From NCBI RefSeq assembly GCF_008831285.2, contig NC_045147.1, forward strand, positions 12,527,427 to 12,591,426: 64,000 nt of DNA, read 5' to 3'. Below the pieces are notes generated by a model. The model had not been told where the DNA came from. It searched no databases and saw nothing but the letters and a program-made list of their open reading frames with translations. Position numbers and translations under genes: made by a program. Below, piece after piece: positions 26,101 to 36,800 of this stretch. The stretch is from Nymphaea colorata. Taxonomy: Eukaryota > Streptophyta > Magnoliopsida > Nymphaeales > Nymphaeaceae. Positions within the stretch are counted from its first letter, which is position 1. The number at the start of each line of letters is the position of its first letter.

Positions 26101-26400
26101 CGAAGTAAAAAAAAAAAAAAAAGGAAAGCATTTTCGTTCATATTCGAGCAGAAAGAAGAAAAAAATCATTAATATGCATAAAAAGAAACACAAATCCACA
26201 GATCCAGTAAAGAAATGATGATAGAAGTACGCACAATCATAAAACCATGAATGCTTGCACCAGATGGCCGGAAATCCATCATGACCAGGCCTTTTTACGG
26301 CCATCATTACTCCAATCTTTCCCTTCCATCGACCCGAAAATCGACCATCATTACTCCTATCAGGGAAAACACCAACCAAAAAGGGCAAAAAGAATAAAGA
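20902..26400. other. Gene-poor interval left of MIR166
   Basis: No gene is assigned. It contains (TA)n at 23070-23139 and 24762-24782, CT tracts at 24472 and 25142-25232, and two small open segments worth noting: plus 23183-23365 (60 codons after a TTCTAGCAG acceptor-like site, to a TGA) and minus 23484-23637 (open, ending at a CAA|GTACGT donor-like site). Neither matches a family I know. Downstream exons of the spliced MIR166 primary transcript may also lie here. Confidence 0.4.
23070..23139. repeat. Imperfect (TA)n microsatellite
   Basis: About 70 bp of TA dinucleotides with a single G and a single C interruption. Confidence 0.95.
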
Positions 26401-26426
26401 TAACGAGATGGGGATCGATGAACTTA

Positions 26427-26429
26427 CCT
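26427..26429 (-). other. Strong 5' splice site downstream of the MIR166 hairpin
   Basis: Minus-strand AAG|GTAAGT, the last exon base being 26428. It suggests that the primary transcript is spliced after the hairpin exon (about 26990-26428). No acceptor is assigned. Confidence 0.5.
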
Positions 26430-26494
26430 TATTCATCAACAAAATCAGAATCTAAGGAGAGATTTGGGGCTCAGAGCGGGGAGTGAGGTTTTGA

Positions 26495-26515
26495 GGGGAA
26501 TGAAGCCTGGTCCGA
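26495..26515 (-). ncRNA. miR166: Mature miR166
   Basis: 21 nt on the 3' arm, 5' U, identical to the commonest plant miR166 sequence as I know it. Confidence 0.95.
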
Positions 26516-26661
26516 CGGCACTCACACGAGCAAAGCAAACGGAAACGGAAAAAGGAAAAGCAGGGGGAGGAAAGGCGGGGGGAAGGAAGGAACTAGGAAG
26601 GAAGGGGAAGCTTTATTTTTCCATTTCCTTTTCCTGCTTCTCCTCCCACACGTGTGAGTGG

Positions 26662-26682
26662 CCTCGAGCCAGACAACATTCC
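26662..26682 (-). ncRNA. miR166* (passenger strand)
   Basis: 21 nt on the 5' arm, matching the well-known miR166-5p type, with the mismatches expected opposite miR166. Confidence 0.9.
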
Positions 26683-27020
26683 CCACAAACGGAGAAAAAC
26701 CTCCCAAAAGTCTCGCTTAAAAAAGGGGCCGCGGGAAGAGGGGTTTCTTCCCGACGCTCGCGCTGCAAAAAGCTCCTCCCTCTGCTGGTTTCGTCTGCAA
26801 CAAGAATGACCACCACCCATCCATCATCATGATATGATGATGAGCGGGAGGGGAGAGAGTAGCAGGAGAAGCGGAGAGAGAAGTTTAGGAGGATTCACAA
26901 GGCAAGAGAAAGAGACGGCAAGGGAAAGGGGAGGAGGGATAGAAAAATCGATAAGAGGATGACTCGTAAAAGACAGAAAAGGACAACCAGTTAATGCTAC
27001 CTACAGGAATCACCGTGCCC

Positions 27021-27029
27021 TTTTATATA
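27021..27029 (-). promoter_or_regulatory. TATA box of the MIR166 primary transcript
   Basis: Minus-strand TATATAAAA followed by GGGCACGG; transcription would start about 30 bp on, near 26990, 300 bp before the hairpin. The box is embedded in a (TA)n tract, so the exact position is uncertain. Confidence 0.6.
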
Positions 27030-27050
27030 TATATATATTATATACGGAGA

Positions 27051-27056
27051 CACGTG
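27051..27056. promoter_or_regulatory. G-box CACGTG upstream of MIR166
   Basis: Palindromic CACGTG in GACACGTGAT, about 25 bp upstream of the TATA box, a typical position for bZIP/bHLH binding in plant promoters. Confidence 0.45.
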
Positions 27057-27059
27057 ATC

Positions 27060-29163
27060 TCCATCCTTTCCAATTTTCCTTGCGTTTATAAAATCCGTAG
27101 GTACAGGAAGAGTTTGATTGCCGAAATACCCAGCCTCATGGTGTTAAATTACAAGTCGTGATCAGGGCAATCCTTTCGCTTTATTTAGGGCGGTGAAGGG
27201 CAAAAATGGTTCTAGACATTCGTGGTCTGCACGAGAGAGAGTTGATTGCATTTGAAGTTCCAATAAACTCTCGACCTTCTATTAGAAAAAAAATGTGGAT
27301 ATATACAAAAGCAAAAACATGACGATGGGTCGGGTCTGGTTTAACCGGACACCGTTTGGTGCGGTCCTGGCAAACGTATGAATCCGGATTTAATTAGTAA
27401 CCTGATCCGAATTTGTTTACCAGATCTACATGGAGTAGTCGACTTACTTCCCCCCACTTAAAAGGATGCCAATGGCAGGGGGGTGAACCCGATCCCCTAA
27501 CCCATTGGATTGGGTCTAACAAAAAAAGTCTTCTTTGATTTAACAAGTTGTTACTGTTACACATGAATAAACAGTAATATTTTGTTATAATTGCCTGAAA
27601 AGGATCTTATCAAGGTCTCATTAAGCCCGATTTTGAAATCTCACCTAAGAATCCAATTTTGAAGCTAACCGGATCAAGTCTGTGTTCCGAAAATCCAAAA
27701 CTGAGTCCGATTAGGTCAGATCCCATTAAGTCACACCAAGAAAAATTAAAAAAAACTGGGTCCTACCCAAACCCGACCCGTTGACGTCTTCCTTCTATGA
27801 AAGGGTATCTTCGTTATTTAACGTGTATAAATAATTGCACCTGTCGCGGGGCAGGAAAAGATAAATAGCTTTTTCACCACCGGTGGTAAGAATTTTTTTC
27901 TATCTAGGGTTCTCCTTTTCTCTTCTGGATTTTCAATTTCGAAAGTTTATTTCATTTTAAAATTTCACCAAGTCCACCCTCCGTGCGAGGCTTTCCCACC
28001 GCTCTACGGTTGCTCCCCAAAATAAAACTTAATTTTTCTTGCTTTTTTGAAACTCGAAATTCACGTGAACAATGACGTTAACAATCGTAAGCCTGTTGGA
28101 AAATCAAGCTGACAGTGCCGAGGACACGTCGACCAAAGACCTGCACCGCGAAAGAACCCAGACATCGGATGCAAGCAATAACTCTGCGTCGTCTCCCATT
28201 TATTTCTTTTCCATGCAAAGAAGTTGGTCTTCATTTAATGTTCGCACCATTGGACGAGGATCCCATAGGTCCAGCAAAAATCAGAGATTAAAGATGCACA
28301 ACAACTAGTCGAGTTAACTCGAATTCGATTCAAACTCACCTATGTAAGCTCAATCTTGAGTTAAAACTCAAGTTACAAACGAGTTGAGTTCAAGTTACAC
28401 TACAATAGCTTAAACAAGTCGAGCTCGAGTTCACCTCATAAAGTGAGTCCAGTTCTCTCGTTTTACATTGATTGAATGCTCGCCGGAGAAAATAAAAAGG
28501 GCGGTAGATCCGCCGTTGTATCGTCTGAGGCGCCTGACGACGGGGAAAGCTTTGAATGGTCGGACGAGGGGTCCATTCTCCTCTGCCGCGTTGCTGAGCC
28601 CCTCAGTCAGAAAGCCCTACGGAAAGAAACTGTGCTGCCTTTCCTTTGTCAGTCTTAAAAGAGAGAGAGAGGGAAACAACTTCAAACACTGTTGTGAAAA
28701 TACGGTCGTTCCTCGTGCATTTAATTTTGTATTGGTTTCAACGCATACTTCCAGACGTAGAGTTCTCCCGGGCTATACTTTTTTACTGTGCATTGAACAA
28801 ACACAATTTAAAGGTCCCTTCACACTAATTTGCTTGAAATCAACCTTTTATATGTATACATTACGAAGGTATGGGACCTAAAGTAAGTGAATCTCTTTAA
28901 GATTTTTTAAGAAATTAAGATAATTATACCAACATGAAATTGACATAGAAATTCGAGCAAAAAACACTCTTCAACTCTTAGCAGAGCGTTATTGGAAAAC
29001 TATATTTTATGTGGACTTGTAACGTTTTGGGAGTCATACTGGCATTTATACGGAAGATTTTGCAAAAAGTAGTAAAAAGAAGTCCAAAATGGGTGTGACA
29101 AGTCCAATCAGTCAAAAATCAACACTGTTCCACGTACATCTCTCTCTCTCTCTCCTTCTCTCT

Positions 29164-29195
<32 letters not shown>

Positions 29196-29752
29196 GTATC
29201 ACACGTTACATGCGTGCACCCGGACGCACACAAATAAACCCACGGGAACTAATAATTTTAACTTCAAATATTGTTTCACACATCACAGCTTGTAAATTTA
29301 TTTTTTGTGTTAATGATAGATACTCCATGCAGAAGTAGAGATTTTAGACATTTTCACATTTTAAATTCCTTTTTTACCCTTTTTAAATTATTTTTTTATT
29401 ATTTTAATGAGGGGTATTTTGGTTATTTCCATCCATAAATTACATAAATTTCATCCCAAATGCGTTAATACAACATCCGTTTGGCATGATAGAATGTTGG
29501 ACTTGAGGTCGTTGGGTCACGCGAGAGTGATTCCTTGTTGTTAAAGGCGTACGCTTCACGCCTCGGGTCTTTTTTCCATTCAAACGCCTTGAAGCGTAGC
29601 CGTGTGACACACTTTGCCTCAAGAACGACATGTTAAAAAATACCAATAATAATAATAAACTGGTTTTTTGAAAAGCAGTGTTAAATGGAGAATATTTTTT
29701 GTTTGATTTTGGGGATTAACTCGCCAATCGGAGTAAGCTCTTCAATATCTTA
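27060..29752. other. Gene-poor interval upstream of MIR166
   Basis: No gene recognised. A small GC-rich open segment at 28476-28658 (60 codons, plus) has no known domain. A (CT)n(TA)n tract lies at 29140-29189. The stretch 27310-27780, rich in GGGTCGGGTC/ACCCGACCC-type words, looks like old repeat sequence. Confidence 0.4.
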
Positions 29753-30173
29753 GAGGCGTTTGATGACCTTGAGTTTTTTATTTTTTACACTAAAATTCAA
29801 GAAACAAATTTCCACCTCAAATTGGAATTGGAATGAAAATTTCATTTTTAGTTTGCCTTTGTGTTTGATAGTATGGAATTATGATTTCAGAATTGAAAAT
29901 GAAGTGTTTGATAAAACATGAATTAAAATTATAGAATTAATGAATTAAAATGTTTGTGGTATGTGCTTTAAAGGGAGGTTAAAAAAATTCTAAAATTTCA
30001 GAATCATAATTTCATTCTTAGGAGGTAGAATCACAAATTTAGAATTTTGATTCAAGAATGAACCTATAATTTCGGTATCAAAATTGTTTATTTGACAACG
30101 TAATTCTCATTTCATAAAAAATGAGAATTTTGGTTATAGAATTCCATAATTCCAGCCTTATCAAACAACACCC
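29753..30173. mobile_element. AT-rich MITE-like element, copy 1
   Basis: Begins GAGGCGTTTGATGACCTTGAG immediately after TTA and ends with the inverted form (CTTATCAAACAACACCC). The body is rich in GGAATT/AATTCC words and long runs of imperfect self-complementarity. It shares sequence with 30465-30830 and 52054-52473. Confidence 0.6.
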
Positions 30174-30464
30174 GATTTCATATAAAAAATTTGGTAAAAG
30201 ACTAAGTTTTAAGTGTTGAAAATTCATATTTGCACCAGAATATTGTTGTTTCTGCTGCCAGCAATTTTTAAATGGTTTCAAACGGAAAATCTTAATTTTT
30301 TTTGGCAGGAGTCGATGTGGCTTTCGTGCTAAAGGTTTTTTAGATCAATTTGGAAGATTTTGGGAATGAATTTGAACAAAAGACGTTGAAATGGATTTTG
30401 CTAATGTTCTTTCTACTCTCAGATCTTCTTCTTCTTCTTCTTAGATGGTGAATAGCGATTTTTA

Positions 30465-30830
30465 GAGGGTGTTTGATAATCTTGAATTTTATTTTAAATT
30501 CTAAAAACAAAATTTTACCTCAAAACTAGAATTGGAATGAAAATTCTAGTTCTGTTTTTCTTGTGAGTTTGACAATATGGAATTTTGATTTCAAGATTGA
30601 AAATGATGTGTTTGATAAAAGGTAATTAAATTTATGGCATTGATAAATCAAAACCTTCATGACATTTGCCCTAAAGAGATGAAAAATTCGATAATTGTAG
30701 AATCACAAATCCATCCCCTATCACACAATCAATATTCTGAAACTTGATTAAAAAATGAGCCTATAATCCTGGAACCAAAATTTTTTATTTGATAACACAA
30801 TTCTCATTTTATCAATCAAAATTTTTTAGT
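30465..30830. mobile_element. AT-rich MITE-like element, copy 2 (right end decayed)
   Basis: Starts GAGGGTGTTTGATAATCTTG after TTA, then the same body as copy 1 (AATTGGAATGAAAATT, GGAATTTTGATTTC, GATGTGTTTGATAAAA). The right terminus is not clear. Confidence 0.6.
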
Positions 30831-33800
30831 TTAAAAAAATCTCATTTTTTAAAGCATTCCTTGAACTTTCCGGCATGGCCATCAATTACTTAAGCAACCT
30901 TTTTTCAAAAAGAGACTGTTTTTTTTTTTTTTGTTTAGTTATTTCACCTTTTGTTTCGTCTCTTTACACGGTTCAACTCATTTACTTAGTTAACACATCT
31001 GGTTAGAAAGTTATTTTAATGAGACAGTTTTTTTTTTTTTTCTTTCTTTGTTAGCTTGAACATGCTTTCTAGGGCACCATCGATGTAGTAACTTGATTGT
31101 GGTTTTTTAATTTACTGATTATAATTATAAATATTATATATCTGACTATTTTGAACGAGAAACTTACACTTGAAGGCCTCGAGGCCTACGCCTCGCCTCA
31201 CACTCAGCTCGATGCCTTGCCACTCTTTATCGCCTTTTACAACATCAATGACCTTTCTTCTATATGGTTTTTTTTTTGTTTTTTTCAAGTGTTGAAAGGC
31301 AATATATGGATTTGGGAAGACATCAGGACCTGCTACAAAAGGTCTAAAATGAGTGAAAACTATATAGTTGAATGGATGTAGAGCATACATGTTGTACTCC
31401 AAAATACCAAATCAGCACATGATATAAGCTTCAATAGTGATTTTAGTGCTTGCTTGCGTAATTTTTATGCTTGTTAGGAAGAGCAGAAGACAAACATGGA
31501 AGTTCATTCTTTCATCTCGTTGATGACGACGATCTTGATCCACTGACTTTGGTAACTAATAACTGTTGATGCCGGGGCGAAAATTCGAGACATGGATCTA
31601 GATTTCATGTAAAAATGGTTCCAGATTAGATACTACTTCGCTATAAAGCAACGTCAATCACAACATGTTAGCCAGCAAAAACAAAAAAAAAAAGGAAAGC
31701 TAACTTAATCGAAAGGTATTTCAGATTCTTTGACTCGTTAATTTGCATTAGTATCAAAGGATAAAAGATGAACAGAATGAAGTATGATTTTTAATTCGCC
31801 AACAGTTGGAAAGCTAAGGCAGATCTTCTCCATCATCGAATCTTATGGCAAAATCAGTTTGTGGAAGTTTCTATGGACAACTGAAATAAAATTTAAGAAA
31901 GGAAAAAGGAAGACCGACTTCTTCCCCATTGTCGCCTTTTCCCTTTGCGAGGGAAATTTGTTCTTGCCTTGGAATCCCCACCTGCACCTGTAGATCTTCC
32001 TGCTTTCTTTCTCTCTTTTTGCTTTTGCCCACTCCTTCCCTTCCCTGGCTCTTTCTTCTTTGCCTGCAATCATCTCTTCCCTCATGTTTTGTTTCTTTCC
32101 CTTTGGCTTCTTCCCCCTTCAGTCCTCCTCCTTGAGATGCCGGAAAAGAAAGGGAAATGCCACAAACATGGTATTTTGTTTTCAGAATTAAGAAACTAAA
32201 ACTTATAAGTTTTGATTCCATATTCTGGAATTTTCATTACTAAATCAAAATTCCAAACCATCGAACACCCGCAGCTCACCCCCTCGGCTCCTTTTGTCCT
32301 ACAAAACAATCGAAGAGAGCTTGTTGATTCGGACCAGAGCTCAACCAAGTCAAATCTCGTTTAAATTGGATTTGATTTGGGTTTAGACTCGATTCGTGGA
32401 CTTCAATCACGGAGCAAAATATTGCTTGGGAATCTAATGAATAACAAGATCTTAAGTAAATCCGCATAAACAAGTCTATGTTTTTCTTTTCTAAGTTTGT
32501 ATTTATGCTTTTCGAGAATGGATTTCAGATCCTACCGGATTTGTTTTCTCGATTTACATGCACAATTTCGTTTGAACTTAATTTCGTATGTTGGGGCTTC
32601 AGTCTTCTTGTTGGGCAATCCAACAAGATGAAATACTTCTCCTACTCACCAAACTACCCAACTGTCTTCAAGCTTGACGTAGTGCTTCCTTCACGGACAA
32701 TGAACTATAAATTGTACGTATTTGGGAGGCCAGTATTATAAAGGGGCACACTTCAGCTTTTGAATTGTAGAGAACTCCCATGAGCATCACTCTTAGATTG
32801 CAGAAACTGAAGCGGTAATAATATATTGTGCGCCGATGAGGTTAGGGAAGTGCACCAAGAGATTGATCTACTGGTACCGCTTCCAAATTGGTGGTTGAGA
32901 TCCAGTTCGAATCAATTCTAATTTCAAAGCCAATAATAACACAGAATGCAAACATCTGAGAAACTCCATATTTCTTGTTGTAGCATTGACAGCCCTAAAA
33001 TTGTTGTTCATCGAGGAACTGAGATTTGTTGTGTAAGTCCATGAACCAAGCTTGGTCAGGGTGTGCTTGGGTTGACCTTGAGCAATGTGCCAATTTTTAT
33101 ATAATTCTCTACATCTATCATCATCAGGCTATCTAAAATAAATTGATCAATTGTAGTAGAGACTTACCTGACAGATTGAATCAGCTGAGTACATGGGGCA
33201 GTCAGATCGGGGCAGGGGCCGAGCCACGCGGCTAGCAGGGGTCCTGGTTTCCTTTAAAAAAAAAAAAAAATTAAAAAAATTCATTTTTCTTATATAAAAA
33301 TTTTGACAAATGATATTTTGACCCCTATTAAAATTTCGAAACTATAATTCAGTTTCCTTTACAAAAAATTTCCTAGCTTCGCCTTTGAATCAGGGTCAGA
33401 TTTGATTCAACAAAAAATAATAGTGAATCGAACCCAATTTACGGTCGAGGCTCAATGGGATCATGCAATCACTACTAATCTAAATCAGGATTACTAGCAA
33501 TTGCTACAGACATCGCGCTGGTTCTGGCTTCTAGTTTGTCTTGTTGTTTGAGAGCCGGTGTGGGATTTGGTTTTCATCCTTTGACGAGGGACAAGATCTT
33601 TTTATCACCTGAATCTATGTCCTTACGTTTCGCAGCAATCGGAAGGATCCAAAGACAATCCAGTAAATGCATCTATTAAGCTAATTGGCACTGTCTAGTT
33701 GTTATTTGATTAGTGTTGCAACACCTTTATTGTTACTCAGTAATTGTTTAGATTTTCTGTTCCAGTACTGTTGATTGAAGAACTCTATCATTCAATATTT

Positions 33801-36800
33801 ACTTATTAATTTTAAAACATTAACCAGCTTTTCCTTTCTGGAATCTGTCTATGTTTTAGAACATTCAAAATCGTAATTGCTCAGTTCCAAGTTGGCTTAG
33901 ACCGATATTATGACTCTTGAAAATATAACTCAAATATTTTTTGAGCTCTATTTTTGTGTGAAAGCCACGAACCAAGTTGAGAGTCTGCATTGCTTCTTGG
34001 CAACAATACCACATTGTAATATCCTATGAATCTAGTATAGAAAGTAAGGCAGGTTCATGAAATACTTTTGACAAGCGTTCCATATATTACTGGGGCATTA
34101 AATAGATAGTTAACAACAAAGCTCATCCAGGTTCGTGGGGTAGTGACATGGGTTTTGTGGAACTGCCCATAAAATTGGACACAAACTTACCTAAATCCAA
34201 CTATAGATTTAAAGTTTTAGATTAGCCCTATGGGGCACATGGCCCAAAGACTCCATCTATCTTCATCCTTGGTTTCATGAATCTACTTTATTTTTTGGAA
34301 CAAAGAAACAGTACGTTATTGTTGCCAAACAAGAACAGCATGATGGTATTAAAATCTCCTCGCTCTTGCTCTCAGAGCTTACGCTTGCTTGATTGTGCAG
34401 AGAAGTCTGGCATCCTGAAGTTGGAAGAAATTATTAGAAGAGGATCACGTCATGGATGGATACGGGAGTGAGGAAGGCTAATTCTCCCTTTTTATTATAT
34501 ATACAAAAGCATTAGAGGCGCAATTTTCTCCACAACGGGTGTAAAACTGTAGACAGTTCTATTGCATTTGGAAAATTCTGATCCAAAATCTGATTTCCAG
34601 AGCATTTCTACTCGTTGGTAAGAGAACGGCACATATCAAAAGATGGGATATCATAAAAATTTGATGCCCATGAGCTCGTTTAGCTTAGCAACTGAAGCTA
34701 AGCGGTGAAGCTACTGATCCATCGCATAATCTTCATCAAATATTAAGAAATAATAGAAAATGATATAATATTTATAGAAAATATTTAAAAACAGATGCCT
34801 GCATCGAATAGTCTTGGGAATGATCTCGACTATTCGAATGGGCCGATTCAGGATCTGATAATGCTGCCCTTCGCCAGGAGGCCAAAGCTGCCATTCAGCA
34901 TGGAAAGCTTCAGACGAGCGCCGACCACGAAATGTTACAAAACAAATTGAGTTGCAGACTTGAAAATTGGTCTAAGATTCTCAATTTGACGCCACTTTTC
35001 TTTCTTAGAACCAGTGGGGTTTCAATGATCAAAATTTCTTTGTCTCCTCTTTCTAAAGAGGCACCTCCATCTCATTATTGGACATGGATGTCATGTTCGT
35101 TTAATCCATAAGCTTCACCAGATCGGGCCTTTGGATGACACCCGCATTTAACCCAGTTTTCTAAAAACTTAATTTCTTGAAACCAAGTTTTAGGGAATCT
35201 AGTTTGTGTGTTTGTAAGAGACACCCAAAACCAACTTTTTTGTGAATAATATGAGGAGGTCAAGTTTTCACGTTTTGAAAAACCGGGTTTTTTCAAACCG
35301 TGTCATTTTTTAAGAATAGCACATTAACCTAAGGTGAGAACTATAACTTCAGTTCCAAATTAGGAGCTACATATATGAATAACGCTTGCACTAAGTGAGC
35401 CAATCAAATACCCAATGACACTTTCTAGATACATCCAAATGAACCCTTCCAAGTAGAAGCGGCATAATTTAATTCCTTTTGATATCCTCATGCTAATAGA
35501 CGGAACACTGGTATCAATCATACCAGTTACAAATTTCCAAGATCTGACAGTGATTCTGCTGCATCAAACTTGTTTGGAAGCAGCACCCAAATTTGATGCG
35601 ACCCTTCCTTCTCTCCAAGAGACAGGAAAAAAAGAAAAAAAAGCTTATGCTCGTGTACTTTCTTGAACATATATAATTTATTGAAAGCAGTAAAGTTACG
35701 GTCAACATAGCAGCACAGAAAGAGGCATTAACAATGATCCCAGTAAGATGGAGATTACGATGGATCTGGGGGGAATGGTTAAAGGTAATGCACAAATCAA
35801 GGAATTGCTGTTTAATGCTGACAGTAATTCTCTTATATTGATCCTTAAAACAAGAAGATATCCATGGTAGAAGAGCATATATAGGAAAGAGATGACCGCT
35901 CTATCGATTGCGGTCATGGCAAAAAATCACCTTCAATCATTTTTATTTACTTTGTATTTTCCAACTTGATAACAAAGTAGGATCTTCACATCCCAAACCA
36001 TAGTGAGCACAGCAGATTGATCTTGATTTTGAAGCGAGGCTCAAGTCAGGACGGATTCTGCAGTGTGGAGAATAAAAATACTTGTGTTGAAGAAGATCTA
36101 GACGTCAGCAAAGAGATCGGCATCTTATTTACCAAAGCGATCTGAACAGAAAACTAGAACTTTCAAGAAGGAAATAATCATGCTACTATTAAGGATAAAG
36201 AAATACCAACATTAAGGAAGTTGTTGAATGTGCAGGAAGTTATTGATGATAACTTCTGGCATAGCAATAAATCTGGGAAAACAAATCTGAGGCAAATCGG
36301 TTACTGTGTAACAGTCCCTTAGTCATAGGAGAAGAATCTTCTGAATGTTAATGTAGCACAAAAAATGTATAAATGTCAATTACCAAGCACACCATCGACT
36401 CTAGATTGATGGTGGCCTTCAGTGGCGAAAAACCGCATTAAACATCCTTGTTGATTATTTTTAAGGCTTTGTCAACAATTATACAATCAAGAACAAAAAG
36501 TTGAAAAAAGATATACATTTACTGATCAAACAAATTGGAAAAGGACAAATGAGATCATGCAGGGCCATTAAGAAAACCAAAGGAGTGGGAAATATGCCAA
36601 CCTTCTTGATTCTTGGTTCTGTGCAAATATATCTGACCACACAACAAAAAATTTAGAAAAAAAAAATGAGGATCATATCTGCTAAATAAAAGTAGCTAAT
36701 TACATCATTTATTTTTGGTCCCTATCCGCGTTGATAGTTTGATGATTGAACCCCATTGATTTCCTTCCTGTCACCTTCTTAATGATGAGAATCATCTAAG

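Larger units (their letters stand above)
26486..26690 (-). ncRNA. MIR166: MIR166 precursor hairpin
   Basis: Minus-strand fold-back containing a perfect 21-nt miR166 on the 3' arm (26495-26515, starts TCGGACCAGG and ends CATTCCCC) and the expected miR166* on the 5' arm (26662-26682, starts GGAATGTTG and ends GGCTCGAGG). The arms pair as in known MIR166 foldbacks. Below the duplex TTTG pairs with CAAA; above it a ten-base stem CACTCACACG/CGTGTGAGTG (26651-26660 with 26519-26528) pairs perfectly, leaving a terminal loop of about 122 nt. miR166 is known to guide cleavage of HD-ZIP III mRNAs (leaf polarity, meristem and vascular patterning). Conservation of both strands of the duplex makes this a functional-looking copy. 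Confidence 0.95.

Noticed and set aside
25972-26442. 156-codon minus-strand frame rich in Phe and Leu
   Set aside because: It lies across the strong splice donor after the MIR166 hairpin and translates T-rich intron sequence; membrane-protein appearance comes from base composition.
26464-26832. 122-codon plus-strand frame and overlapping minus-strand frames
   Set aside because: They are shadows over the MIR166 hairpin and its exon.
27310-27780. GGGTCGGGTC/ACCCGACCC-rich stretch as a gene
   Set aside because: No open frame of note; looks like decayed repeat sequence.
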